Below are positions 1-9,019 of a stretch of 14,443 bases of DNA, piece after piece; positions within the stretch are counted from its first letter, which is position 1, and the number at the start of each line of letters is the position of its first letter. The stretch comes from JAFDZO01 sp038225955 (GTDB lineage: Bacteria > Bacteroidota > Ignavibacteria > Tepidaquicellales > Tepidaquicellaceae). The position numbers and the translations under genes are program-made. The DNA is taken from positions 1-14,443 of the forward strand of contig JBBRQV010000075.1 in assembly GCA_038225955.1 (NCBI GenBank), written 5' to 3'. A model generated the notes under the pieces. That model saw only the letters and a program-made list of their open reading frames with translations, was not told where the DNA came from and ran no database searches.

Positions 1-1167
1 CCGTACAAAGGAGTGAAAGTTTATGCCTCAAAAACAAACTTCACAACTACATTAAAGGATGGCTTTTTTTCTCTTTCTAATATCACGTATCCAATTAATT
101 TAATGATATTGAAGGACGGCGATTCAACTATGAATGTCTATCAGGGATTGAATGCAAACAATCCGAACCTTACATATAACTCATATACTGAAAACTCAAA
201 TTATAATGAAGGAGCTTTTTTCATTAATTATCCGGCAGTTCAACCGGGTAAATATCTACTTATTCAATTTTCATCAGAAGATATTATCAGCTTTAGTTAT
301 AATTATAGCATTCACGATTCAGTTCATGCAGAAATTCCATTAACCTGGCAGGGAGATAAGCAAACTCTTTTAGGAAAACTTATTCTCATGACATACAGAA
401 GGGATGCTTTCGCGCCATTCCTTATTTCTAGTTACGATGCATACGCGGAAAGAACTTTTTATATAGATACAAATAGAATTATTAACACCACTTTTTTAGG
501 AACCGATTTCACCGCAAATCCGGATGAGGCAGTCGTTAACATAAGAAATTATCCTTATAGCCCTTCATCGGATAATATTATTAAGTTCAGCCTTGCCGGA
601 AATACAAACTCAGATATGTTTTTGGATAACTATAATTTCCGAGGAAGCTTTAATTTTGTCGTTCCAAAAATATTTGCGAACAACAGAATGCACATACTAA
701 CAAACTCGCCATATAGCAGTGATAACTATATTACAAATAATGCATATACGCTAGAGAATTCAATCATTACTTTCAATGGAATTTCTGAGCTTGCTCTCTT
801 ACTTCCAACTCTAAATGCTACGGATGTGGACTCCACTTCTCAGTTTAAAATTACCGGGAATTCCGTTTCAACAGGTATCTACTGCTATCAATTCCAGCCC
901 AAAGGAAATTTTACTTATAGTGTCTGGATTTATAGCGCATCACAAGAATTCAAGTATCCGGATTTATCAGCGTTTGGATTCAATCTTAAAAAGGGGACGA
1001 GCTACAAATGGATTGCGCAAAAGATTGCTCCGTTTGGAAATCTTGATGACTACTGCTCAGTGCCTACTAATAAAATCATAAAAAACTACGATACACAAAC
1101 CAATGCAAGCTACTTTACAACAAAGGCCGATAGTATAATAACTCCGCGCATTCGCAAAGGAAAATAA
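1..1167 (+). CDS. Surface-type protein with N-terminal carboxypeptidase-regulatory-like segment, 5' end missing
   Basis: The function is unknown. A GTG at 13 could be read as a start, but the frame is open back to base 1 (reading PYKG before it). The GTG codon fits an internal valine in a pattern (KGVKVYA ... TTTLKDGFFSLSNI) typical of carboxypeptidase-regulatory-like beta-sandwich domains, where a proline/glycine and GV precede a strand and 'G-F-F-S-L' follows. I therefore treat the gene as truncated by the window edge, with 388 residues visible. After about residue 40 the protein is rich in Tyr, Asn, Ser and Thr with alternating hydrophobic residues, as in extracellular beta-rich proteins; I recognise no further domain and no catalytic motif. 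There is no T9SS sorting tail; it ends in a short basic stretch (PRIRKGK). The hydrolase gene begins 40 bp downstream on the same strand, so cotranscription is possible. A cell-envelope location is inference, because the signal peptide would lie outside the window. Confidence 0.72.
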   Translation, partial: PYKGVKVYASKTNFTTTLKDGFFSLSNITYPINLMILKDGDSTMNVYQGLNANNPNLTYNSYTENSNYNEGAFFINYPAVQPGKYLLIQFSSEDIISFSYNYSIHDSVHAEIPLTWQGDKQTLLGKLILMTYRRDAFAPFLISSYDAYAERTFYIDTNRIINTTFLGTDFTANPDEAVVNIRNYPYSPSSDNIIKFSLAGNTNSDMFLDNYNFRGSFNFVVPKIFANNRMHILTNSPYSSDNYITNNAYTLENSIITFNGISELALLLPTLNATDVDSTSQFKITGNSVSTGIYCYQFQPKGNFTYSVWIYSASQEFKYPDLSAFGFNLKKGTSYKWIAQKIAPFGNLDDYCSVPTNKIIKNYDTQTNASYFTTKADSIITPRIRKGK

Positions 1168-1207
1168 CTTCAGGTATCTTTTCATAAATTCTTACGTTCA
1201 CTGAATA

Positions 1208-2482
1208 TTGAGTAAAAAGATAAAATATCTTCTCATAATTTTAATTATCGGAATTCTTTTATACGTAGGAGTTTCGTTTATATCTGTCCACAATTTTCTT
1301 TCTCCTAAAAGAGCAAAAATAGATTTTCCCGATACACTCAACCTTGTTCACAAAGATATTGAATTCAAGACATCCGATAATATAAATATTAAAGGATGGT
1401 TCTTCCCGTCAGATTCAGTTAACTCAACTAAAGCTATTATTCTCTGCCATGGATGGACAGCAAACCGCTATGAAACTTTGCCTCGTGTAAAGTTTCTTCT
1501 TAAAGCAGGTTATAATGTTTTAACCTATGACGCGCGAGCTTGCGGAGAGAGCGGGGGAGATTTGATTTCGCTTGGTTACTATGAAGCGAATGATTTGCTT
1601 GCTGCAATAGATTATTTAAAATCGAAGGGAATAAAAAAAATAGCCGCTGATGGAATTTCTCAAGGCGGAGCAACAATTGTTTTTGCTTCTGAAAAATCCA
1701 AAGACCTGCAATGCATTATTATAGAGAGTTGCTTTGATGAGCTGCGCAATGCAGTGAATAACAGATTCAGCTCAATGCTTCATATACCGGGAGCAATAGG
1801 TTCGGCGTTAATGATTCCTATTGCAAAAGATAAGCTTGGAGTGAGCGTAGATGAAATCGCTCCGATAAAAGTTATAGGAAAAATTGATATTTCTGTTTTT
1901 GTAATGAGCGGCGAGGCAGATACAAGAACAACTAAGGAAGAAACAAAAAAATTATTTAATGCTGTCAATGATACGAAACAACTATGGCTTGTACCCAATG
2001 CAATTCATGAAGACTTGTATAGAGTAAATACAGTTGAGTATGAGAAGAGAGTGCTGGAATTTTTGAAAGAAAATATTGTGACGGAATTTGATGGGAAAGC
2101 AACTGATAGTTACGGATTTCTTACATTTATGGATGAACAGGGGGAAGGTTTCATCAGAACAGGCAATACAACATATCTGCAAACTCTTAATAAAATTAGC
2201 CGTGTCAGTGACGGTGCCGTTGCAGAATATCTTGATGGTGTAATTGAACGAATAATTGAAAATCGTCCTGCTGATTTTATAAAATTTATTTACAAAATCA
2301 AAAGTAAAGAGGATGAAAATAATCTTGATATAGCATTTCTTTACAGTTTAATTGGAATCAAGGAAGAAAGTTTAGAAAAGTTTAATTCTGTAAAAAAGAA
2401 ATTGCAAAACTCAGTTAAAGAAAATAAAGAATTGCAGAATTACTTATTAAAAATATTTGAAAAAGCTGAGAAGTGGAAATAG
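1208..2482 (+). CDS. Membrane-anchored alpha/beta hydrolase (serine hydrolase) with C-terminal extension
   Basis: This is a predicted serine hydrolase of the alpha/beta fold, of the general YqkD/FrsA-like type, 424 residues. The catalytic residues are visible: oxyanion-hole HGW at 81-83, nucleophile Ser151 in G-I-S-Q-G (149-153), acid Asp238 in GEAD, and His267 in NAIHED. A DARACGESGG segment (108-117) matches the usual 'D-x-R-G-x-G-x-S-x-G' strand. Residues about 5-27 form one hydrophobic helix after a lysine-rich start, so it is probably an inner-membrane anchor or uncleaved signal with the catalytic domain outside the cytoplasm. The substrate cannot be told from sequence. The start is TTG: an in-frame TGA lies at 1202-1204 and the only codon between is ATA, so no earlier start exists, and the next methionine would remove the anchor. 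No clear Shine-Dalgarno is seen. Residues about 292-424 lie beyond the normal fold; they are helical and charged, with no domain I recognise. No hairpin terminator follows. Confidence 0.88.
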   Translation: MSKKIKYLLIILIIGILLYVGVSFISVHNFLSPKRAKIDFPDTLNLVHKDIEFKTSDNINIKGWFFPSDSVNSTKAIILCHGWTANRYETLPRVKFLLKAGYNVLTYDARACGESGGDLISLGYYEANDLLAAIDYLKSKGIKKIAADGISQGGATIVFASEKSKDLQCIIIESCFDELRNAVNNRFSSMLHIPGAIGSALMIPIAKDKLGVSVDEIAPIKVIGKIDISVFVMSGEADTRTTKEETKKLFNAVNDTKQLWLVPNAIHEDLYRVNTVEYEKRVLEFLKENIVTEFDGKATDSYGFLTFMDEQGEGFIRTGNTTYLQTLNKISRVSDGAVAEYLDGVIERIIENRPADFIKFIYKIKSKEDENNLDIAFLYSLIGIKEESLEKFNSVKKKLQNSVKENKELQNYLLKIFEKAEKWK

Positions 2483-2650
2483 TTAAGTAAAGTTAAAATT
2501 TAGAATTTATTTAGAATTACATTATTGCTTTTACTTCCATTAATTTCTGTCCTCATTTTGTTAAATTTACTTACAAATTATCCCACTGAACTTAATTTTA
2601 AAATTGCGTATTTTTATTATTACTCTTAAATACGATTTAATTCAATTATA

Positions 2651-5600
2651 ATGAAATTAGAAGACCTTAACGAACAGCAAAGAGAAAAAATTTCCGAGTT
2701 CGGCGTGAATACCTGGTACGTACTTGACCTGCTTACTCAATATAAAGAAGATGCAGCATCGGTTCCGGAAAAATGGCAGATCTTTTTTAAAGATATAAAT
2801 ATAGATTCGCTTTCCTTTAACCTGGGAAACTCAAATGGCAACGGACATACAAACGGCTCTACAAAGAGCGTTCAATCTGCTCCGACAATAATACAAACTA
2901 CAGGCGCAAAAGTTAATATGCCGCAGCCCGCAGATAACGAGTCTGGCGTTTTGCTTCGCGGCGCAGGCGCAAAGATTGTTGATAACATGACGGGAAGTTT
3001 AACTATTCCTACTGCTACAACTTTCAGAACGATTCCCGTTAAAGTTTTAGAAGAGAACAGAATAATAATTAATCAGCATTTCAAGAAATTAAACCTTGGT
3101 AAAATTTCTTATACGCATATAATCGGCTGGGCAATTGTTAAGGCAATCGGCTCAACGCCTGTGATGACTAATTCGTTTACGATTGTTGACGGAAATCCTA
3201 CACTCGTTGTGAAGAAAGATATTAACCTCGGACTTGCAATAGATATACAAAAGAAAGACGGTTCACGTTCTTTATTGGTGCCGAATATTAAGAAGGCAAA
3301 TGAAATGAACTTCAAGCAATTCCTTGATGCCTACAATGATATTGTGAACAGGTCAAAATCGAATAAAATAGAAGTCGCTGATTTCATGGGAACAACTATT
3401 ACACTTACAAATCCGGGCGGACTTGGAACAGTTGCATCAAACCCGCGCCTTATGATAGGGCAGGGGGCAATTATTGCAACGGGTGCAATTGAATATCCTG
3501 CAGAGTTTCAGGCAGTAACAAAAGATATTATCACATCGCTTGGCATAAGTAAAATTATGAATATTACGAGCACCTATGACCATAGAATCATACAAGGTGC
3601 AGAGTCAGGAACGTTCCTTAAGAAAGTTCATGAGCTCTTGACAGGTGAAGATAATTTTTATCAAAGTATTTTTTCGGATTTAAAAATTCCGTTAATGCCT
3701 GTCTTCTGGAAAGCAGATAATAACCCCGAGGATTTTGTCGGCATTAATAACATAGGAGAAATTGAAAAACACGGTAAGGCAATTCAGCTTATAAATATGT
3801 TCAGAGTGCGTGGCCACTTGCTTGCAAATATTGACCCGCTTTTTCCGAAAGTGCAGTCACATCCCGAGCTTGATTCATCTAACTACGGATTTACAGTATG
3901 GGATTATGATAGAGAGTTCATCACTGACGGTCTTGCAGGAAAAAGAAGCGCAACGCTAAGAGAGATTTTAGATATTCTCCATGAGACTTACAGCGAATCA
4001 ATCGGCGTAGAGTACAGACACATCCAGGACCCCGATGAAAAAAACTGGCTTCAGACACAAATGGAATCTTCGAGAAATAAAGGCAACTTTACTCTCGAAG
4101 AAAAAATGCTGATGCTGAATAAATTAATTCAGGCAGAAAATTTTGAAAAATTCATCCATACAAAATACGTAGGGCATAAGAGATTTTCATTGGAAGGAAT
4201 GGAGACAATTATTCCTGTCCTTGATTATCTGAATGATGAAGCAGCGAAAGAAGGCGTGAAGGAAATAGTTTACGGAATGTCTCACAGAGGGAGATTGAAC
4301 GTGCTTGCGAATATTGTTAACAAGCCATTGCTATCAATATTCTCCGAGTTCGAAGATATAGTTGATACACGTTCATCACAGGGTTCAGGTGATGTGAAGT
4401 ATCACCTTGGCGCAACAGGGGAGTATGAAACATTAAGCGGAATAAAAATAAAAGTTTCCATTGCATCGAATCCATCTCATCTGGAATTTGTAAATCCCGT
4501 TGTTGAAGGTATTGTTCGCGCAAAGCAGACACGCACTGAAGACGAAAACAGAAATAAAACGCTGGCAGTTGTTCTACACGGTGATGCAGCGTTTGCAGGT
4601 GAAGGTGTTGTTGCAGAGACATTGAATTTATCCCAGCTAAAAGGATATACAACAGGCGGTACAATACATATAATTGTAAATAATCAAATTGGATTTACGA
4701 CTGACCCGAAGGAAGGCCGCTCGACTACCTATGCAACTGATGTTGCGAAGATGGTGCAGGCACCGATATTCCACGTAAACGGTGAAGACCCTGAGGCATG
4801 TCTATGGGTAACAAAGCTTGCTTATTATTACAGACAGAAATTTAAAAAAGATGTTGTTGTAGATGTGCTCGGCTATAGAAAATACGGACACAACGAAGCC
4901 GATGAACCTTCGTTCACACAGCCGTTAATGTATAAAGTTATTAAAGGCAGAGCCGGAATAAAAGAAATTTATGAAAGTCAGTTATTAAAAGCAGGAACTG
5001 TAACCGAAGCCGATATTGTAAGGCTCGAAAATATATATAAGGCAAAATTGAACGAAGCGTTTGATAAGGCAAAAGGCTCGCATCAGGAATTTAAGCACGA
5101 TGACCCTATGGCAATGACGAAAGATGAAATAAATACGATTCAGCATGACCAGAAGACAACTGTGAGCGAAGAAGATTTTAATAAAGTTGTAAATGCTTTA
5201 ATAACTTTCCCTGAGGGATTTAATGTTCATCCAAAGCTTAAGAAATTTATTGAGACAAGGAAAGATATTTTAAGTGATGCAAATTCTCCAATCGACTGGT
5301 CGTTTGCAGAAGCTCTTGCATTCGGTTCGTTAGTACAAGAGGGGATTACAGTAAGACTCAGCGGGCAGGATGTTTCACGCGGAACGTTCTCACAGCGTCA
5401 CGTAGTATTTGCTGATGCAGAGACAGGGACTGAATACACTCCGCTAAGTGCTCTCGCAACTAAAGATGCAAAGTTTGAACCTGTTGATAGTTCGTTATCT
5501 GAAATCGCAGTGCTTGGATTTGAATACGGATATGCAACTGCTGACCCTATGGCATTGGTTATATGGGAAGCACAGTTCGGTGATTTTGCAAATGCAGCGC

Positions 5601-6334
5601 AGGTTATCATTGATAACTTTGTTGTAGCATCTTATTCAAAATGGAATTTGCATAACAATCTTGTAATGCTTTTACCTCACGGACAGGAAGGGCAGGGACC
5701 TGAGCACTCAAGCGCGAGAATCGAAAGATTTTTAACACTCTGCGCCGATGATAATATGTTTGTATGTAATGTTACAACGGCAGGACAGTATTTTCATTTA
5801 TTAAGAAGACAGGCTAAGCTTGCGGGTAAAGAAAGAAAGCCGCTTGCTTTGATGACTCCGAAAAGTTTATTGCGCTCGCCGCTTGCATCATCTGAAAAGA
5901 AAGATATCCTTGAAGGGAAATTCTGGGAAGTAATAGAAGATATAAACCTTGCAGGAAATGCAAACGATGTGAAGACAATTATTTTAACGAGCGGAAAAAT
6001 TTATTACGATGCAGATAAATACAGAACGGAGAATAATATAAAAGAGACTGCAATAGTAAGACTTGAGCAATATTATCCTTTCCCTGAAGATTTATTGATA
6101 TTTGTTTTATCGCAATATAAAAATGCAAAGAGCTTAGTATGGTTACAGGAAGAGCCTGAAAATATGGGAGCATATAATTTCTTAGCGTTGACTTTAATTC
6201 GACTTGTTCAAAATAAGATGAAATTTTATGCAGTTTGCAGAGAGGCAAGCGCAAGTCCCGCACCCGGTTCGAACAAAGTCTTCCAGATGACCCAGAAAGA
6301 AATTATAGCTGAGGCGTTTTCGGTTAGTAATTAA
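2651..6334 (+). CDS. kgd: Multifunctional 2-oxoglutarate dehydrogenase/decarboxylase E1 fused to E2-type succinyltransferase core (Kgd/SucA type)
   Basis: Citric-acid-cycle enzyme that decarboxylates 2-oxoglutarate with thiamine diphosphate and passes the succinyl group toward CoA in a 2-oxoglutarate dehydrogenase complex in the cytoplasm. It has 1227 residues, about the length of actinobacterial Kgd. Order: E1 N-terminal helix segment (18-46, 'YKEDAASVPEKWQIFF'); Asn/Gly/Thr-rich linker (about 58-100); 2-oxoacid acyltransferase core (about 105-340) with catalytic YDHRIIQG, His311; E1 domain with SHRGR (544-548), thiamine-binding HGDAAFAGEG (643-652) and NN at 677-678, and YGHNEADEP (His747); transketolase-like pyrimidine domain with PHGQEGQGPEHSS near 1010-1020; C-terminal E1 domain to the end. 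There is no lipoyl or peripheral-subunit-binding domain, as in Kgd, so separate lipoylated E2 and dihydrolipoamide dehydrogenase are needed; neither is in the window. ATG start, no clear Shine-Dalgarno. A terminator begins 20 bp after the stop, so the gene probably ends its own transcript. Confidence 0.96.
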   Translation: MKLEDLNEQQREKISEFGVNTWYVLDLLTQYKEDAASVPEKWQIFFKDINIDSLSFNLGNSNGNGHTNGSTKSVQSAPTIIQTTGAKVNMPQPADNESGVLLRGAGAKIVDNMTGSLTIPTATTFRTIPVKVLEENRIIINQHFKKLNLGKISYTHIIGWAIVKAIGSTPVMTNSFTIVDGNPTLVVKKDINLGLAIDIQKKDGSRSLLVPNIKKANEMNFKQFLDAYNDIVNRSKSNKIEVADFMGTTITLTNPGGLGTVASNPRLMIGQGAIIATGAIEYPAEFQAVTKDIITSLGISKIMNITSTYDHRIIQGAESGTFLKKVHELLTGEDNFYQSIFSDLKIPLMPVFWKADNNPEDFVGINNIGEIEKHGKAIQLINMFRVRGHLLANIDPLFPKVQSHPELDSSNYGFTVWDYDREFITDGLAGKRSATLREILDILHETYSESIGVEYRHIQDPDEKNWLQTQMESSRNKGNFTLEEKMLMLNKLIQAENFEKFIHTKYVGHKRFSLEGMETIIPVLDYLNDEAAKEGVKEIVYGMSHRGRLNVLANIVNKPLLSIFSEFEDIVDTRSSQGSGDVKYHLGATGEYETLSGIKIKVSIASNPSHLEFVNPVVEGIVRAKQTRTEDENRNKTLAVVLHGDAAFAGEGVVAETLNLSQLKGYTTGGTIHIIVNNQIGFTTDPKEGRSTTYATDVAKMVQAPIFHVNGEDPEACLWVTKLAYYYRQKFKKDVVVDVLGYRKYGHNEADEPSFTQPLMYKVIKGRAGIKEIYESQLLKAGTVTEADIVRLENIYKAKLNEAFDKAKGSHQEFKHDDPMAMTKDEINTIQHDQKTTVSEEDFNKVVNALITFPEGFNVHPKLKKFIETRKDILSDANSPIDWSFAEALAFGSLVQEGITVRLSGQDVSRGTFSQRHVVFADAETGTEYTPLSALATKDAKFEPVDSSLSEIAVLGFEYGYATADPMALVIWEAQFGDFANAAQVIIDNFVVASYSKWNLHNNLVMLLPHGQEGQGPEHSSARIERFLTLCADDNMFVCNVTTAGQYFHLLRRQAKLAGKERKPLALMTPKSLLRSPLASSEKKDILEGKFWEVIEDINLAGNANDVKTIILTSGKIYYDADKYRTENNIKETAIVRLEQYYPFPEDLLIFVLSQYKNAKSLVWLQEEPENMGAYNFLALTLIRLVQNKMKFYAVCREASASPAPGSNKVFQMTQKEIIAEAFSVSN

Positions 6335-6353
6335 AAGAGAAGCATATTTCTTT

Positions 6354-6390
6354 AAGCCCTTTTTTGAAGAAATTCAATCGGGCTTTTTTA
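6354..6390 (+). terminator. Intrinsic terminator after the 2-oxoglutarate dehydrogenase gene
   Basis: A 6-bp outer stem AAGCCC (6354-6359) pairs with GGGCTT (6380-6385). A nested 5-bp stem TTGAA (6364-6368)/TTCAA (6373-6377) closes a GAAA loop of the GNRA type. A run of T follows the outer stem. It lies 20 bp after the stop codon, the expected place. Confidence 0.8.
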
Positions 6391-6523
6391 TTAACCTTGC
6401 CTTAATTTCTACATCACAATTTGTTAATTCTGTCACCATATATTTATCAAATAAACTAGCAAATTGAGTTTATTTTTAAAACTTTTTAACTTACATTCTG
6501 TAAAATAAAATGTCCCTAAAATT

Positions 6524-8839
6524 ATGATAAATTTTACAATGAGAAAATTATTTACAGCAATTCTCTTTATGTCTTTAATTCTCCCAGGATTGACATTCGG
6601 CGCAGCTTTTACGCCAGGAAATATAGTAGTATATAGAATCGGTGACGGCGTAGGTGTTTTAGCGGGTACAACATCAGCATCTTTTCTTGACGAATATACT
6701 CCGGCAGGTGTACTTGTTCAGTCCATCGCTTTTCCAACGTCAGTTGCAGGTTCCAATTTAGCTTGTACTAACAGCGGAACATCTACCTCAGAAGGCTTCA
6801 TTAGCCTTTCAGGTGACGGAAGATATATTTTCGTCGCAGGATACAATGTTGCACCGGGTGGAGTTTTGGCGTCTGCTTCAGTTGAAAGAGTCGCAGGAAG
6901 AGTTGACTTTTTTGGGAGCGTAAGTACTTCAACATACATTACTGATGGTAGTACAGGTAATGCACGTTCAATTTTTTCTACAAACGGAACAGATATATGG
7001 ATGGCTACATCCGGTGTAGGCGTAAGATATTTTACTTATGGAAACACTACAACGAGTACACTGATCAGTGCTGCACCGACGAATACAAGAGTTGTCAATG
7101 TATTGAATGGACAATTATATATCACAGCAGGATCGGGAGCATTTCAAGGTGTTGCTTCTATCGGCACAGGTGCTCCAACAACAGCAGGTCAGACTACTAC
7201 AATTTTACCGGGCTTTCCTGTAGCATCAGGACCAAGTCCTTATGGGTATTCTATGAATGCTACCGGAGATGTTATCTACTTAGGAGATGATAGAGCTATT
7301 GCTTCAGGTGGTGGTGTTCAGAAATGGACACTTAGCGGAGGCACATGGACTTTAGCTTATACTTTAAATACAGGTTTAACGAATGGATGCAGAGGTGTTA
7401 TAGTTGACTGGAGCGGGGCAAACCCAGTTATTTATTCAACGGAAGGTAATGGAACAACTAACAACAGTATTGTTTCAGTTACCGATGCAGGAGCAGCTTC
7501 ATCTTTTACCGTTTTAGCTTCAGCAGGAACAAACAAAGTTTTAAGAGGTATTGCCTTCGCACCTAACAGTGTAACTGTTACAACCGCAACTTCATTACCT
7601 GCCGGAACATATAATAATATTACAGTCAATGGCGGTGATGCTACTCTATCAGGAAATGCAAGTGTAACAGGAACTCTAACTTTAACATCAGGCAATATTA
7701 TTACTGGAGCAAATACTCTTACATTAGGTTCTTCAGGAACAAACTTAGGAACACTTAACAGAACATCTGGTACAGTTATCGGAACTATGGCAAGATGGTT
7801 TACTAATTCAACAGTTTCAAATGTAGTTTTCCCTGTTGGTACAGCGACGAATTACAGACCATTTACAATTTCATATACGGGTGCTCCTGTAGCTGCGGGT
7901 ACAGTAACAATTGGGCACATTGATGGAGTTGATGGTACAGACATAGCGTCGCCTATAACTGACGGAGGATTTACAATAAACAGAGCGTCAAATATGTATT
8001 GGAGTATTGCATTCAACGGAGCATTTGGTGGAACGTTTGATTTTTCAATTGATGGAAACGGACAGAACGGAATAAACGACCCAACAAATTTAAGAGGAAT
8101 ATATTCTTCTAACGGAACAGTGTTCTTAGCTCTTGGAACACACGCAGCAGGTTCAGGTACAGTAGCAAACAGAACAGGTGTGTCAGGCGGAACCCCGGGA
8201 CGTTTCTATATTGGCGGTAATAATTCTAACAATCCTTTGCCTGTTGAGCTTGATAATTTTGTTGCAACAACAATTAAGAACGAAGTAATACTTGATTTTG
8301 CAACAGGTCACGAACAAAACAATTCGGGATTTGAAATTGAAAGAGCAACTTTATCTCCAACTCAAAATAGAACCGATGCTGATATAAATTTTAAAGCAGT
8401 TACATTTATAGCAAGCAAAGGAAACTCTAATAACGTTCAGGGATATAAATACATAGACGGAAATCTTGCGACAGGAAGATATGCCTACAGATTAAAACAA
8501 ATCGATTACAATGGAAATCATATTTACTTCTTATTAAATAATGAAGTCGTGATTTCTAACCCAAATAAATTTTCAATAAGTCAAAATTACCCTAATCCTT
8601 TCAATCCTTCGACAACAATTGCTTATGATATGCCCTTCGATGGAAATATGAAATTAGTTATTTTTGATAATCTTGGAAGGGAAGTAAAAACTTTAGTGAA
8701 TGGAAACGTTAACGCAGGATATTACAAAGTTGATTTCAATGCATCAGCATTGCCTAGTGGAATTTATTTCTACAGAGTGAATGCCGAATCCGGTACCGAT
8801 AAATTTGAAAAGGTATTTAAAATGATGCTTGTAAAATAA
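6524..8839 (+). CDS. T9SS-secreted protein with propeller-like N-terminal domain and type A sorting domain (paralogue 1)
   Basis: Predicted secreted surface protein of 771 residues; no enzymatic motif seen. A hydrophobic signal peptide covers about residues 6-27 (cleavage near TFGA/AF). Two starts are possible, ATG 6524 and ATG 6539; the second gives the more classical signal peptide (MRKLFTAILF), the first is kept as the longest frame. Residues about 28-350 (starting FTPGNIVVYRIGDG, then FLDEYTPAG and SGDGRYIFVAGY) resemble an N-terminal beta-propeller-like domain of bacterial surface proteins; I am moderately sure of this likeness. From about 390 comes a cassette shared with the next two genes: GANTLTLG, GTMARWF, FPVGT (436-440), DGGF, DGNGQNGI, NPLPVELDNF (570-579), and a fibronectin-like stretch ending YRLKQIDYNGN. 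Residues 683-771 are the sorting domain (SQNYPNPFNPSTT, PSGIYFYR), recognised by the type IX translocon in the outer membrane. It has its own terminator and so is likely monocistronic. Confidence 0.9.
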   Translation: MINFTMRKLFTAILFMSLILPGLTFGAAFTPGNIVVYRIGDGVGVLAGTTSASFLDEYTPAGVLVQSIAFPTSVAGSNLACTNSGTSTSEGFISLSGDGRYIFVAGYNVAPGGVLASASVERVAGRVDFFGSVSTSTYITDGSTGNARSIFSTNGTDIWMATSGVGVRYFTYGNTTTSTLISAAPTNTRVVNVLNGQLYITAGSGAFQGVASIGTGAPTTAGQTTTILPGFPVASGPSPYGYSMNATGDVIYLGDDRAIASGGGVQKWTLSGGTWTLAYTLNTGLTNGCRGVIVDWSGANPVIYSTEGNGTTNNSIVSVTDAGAASSFTVLASAGTNKVLRGIAFAPNSVTVTTATSLPAGTYNNITVNGGDATLSGNASVTGTLTLTSGNIITGANTLTLGSSGTNLGTLNRTSGTVIGTMARWFTNSTVSNVVFPVGTATNYRPFTISYTGAPVAAGTVTIGHIDGVDGTDIASPITDGGFTINRASNMYWSIAFNGAFGGTFDFSIDGNGQNGINDPTNLRGIYSSNGTVFLALGTHAAGSGTVANRTGVSGGTPGRFYIGGNNSNNPLPVELDNFVATTIKNEVILDFATGHEQNNSGFEIERATLSPTQNRTDADINFKAVTFIASKGNSNNVQGYKYIDGNLATGRYAYRLKQIDYNGNHIYFLLNNEVVISNPNKFSISQNYPNPFNPSTTIAYDMPFDGNMKLVIFDNLGREVKTLVNGNVNAGYYKVDFNASALPSGIYFYRVNAESGTDKFEKVFKMMLVK
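8228..8319 (+). repeat. Near-identical segment shared with paralogue 2 (copy at 10976-11067)
   Basis: By hand alignment the 92 bases here and at 10976-11067 differ at 7 positions, with no gap. They encode the NPLPVELDNFVATTIKNEVI stretch of the shared cassette. Paralogue 3 is clearly less similar over the same part. Confidence 0.8.
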
Positions 8840-8862
8840 AATTGAATTTTCTTTCAGTAAAG

Positions 8863-8896
8863 AAAGCCCATTTTACTATTGTAAGATGGGCTTTTT
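8863..8896 (+). terminator. Strong intrinsic terminator after T9SS paralogue 1
   Basis: A 14-bp stem pairs 8863-8876 (AAAGCCCATTTTAC) with 8881-8894 (GTAAGATGGGCTTT). It contains one G-U pair and closes on a TATT loop, with a five-T tract at 8892-8896. A second, smaller hairpin lies just upstream at 8848-8865 (TTTCTTT / AAAGAAA, loop CAGT) and shares its last three A residues with this stem. Confidence 0.92.
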
Positions 8897-9019
8897 ATTT
8901 GTGATGCTTTTCTTTTAACTCACAATTCGCAAAAATTGTCGTATCTTAAGCTACATTAATCTATTTATTTTTATTTAATTTAAGATTACCTTGCTTAAAC
9001 TAAAATTTAAACCACTAAT

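Noticed and set aside
13..15. GTG at 13 as the true start of the first gene, with AAAGGAG just upstream
   Set aside because: The purine stretch abuts the GTG with no spacer, the frame is open to base 1, and the valine is part of a conserved beta-sandwich pattern, so the gene is more likely cut by the window edge.
2499..2518. Direct repeat TTTAGAATT twice with an 11-bp period after the hydrolase gene
   Set aside because: It is nine AT-rich bases with only one repeat and no matching element elsewhere; no operator can be supported.
2604..2634. Possible Bacteroidetes-type promoter before the 2-oxoglutarate dehydrogenase gene (TTG, 20 bp, TAAATACG)
   Set aside because: The -7 box matches TAnnTTTG only partly, and such matches are common in AT-rich leaders. 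The leaders of the T9SS genes show no shared motif that would support it.
4317..4664. Reverse-strand open frame of 115 codons inside the 2-oxoglutarate dehydrogenase gene
   Set aside because: It is antisense to the conserved E1 thiamine-binding region, its translation shows no recognisable domain, and the forward gene is certain.
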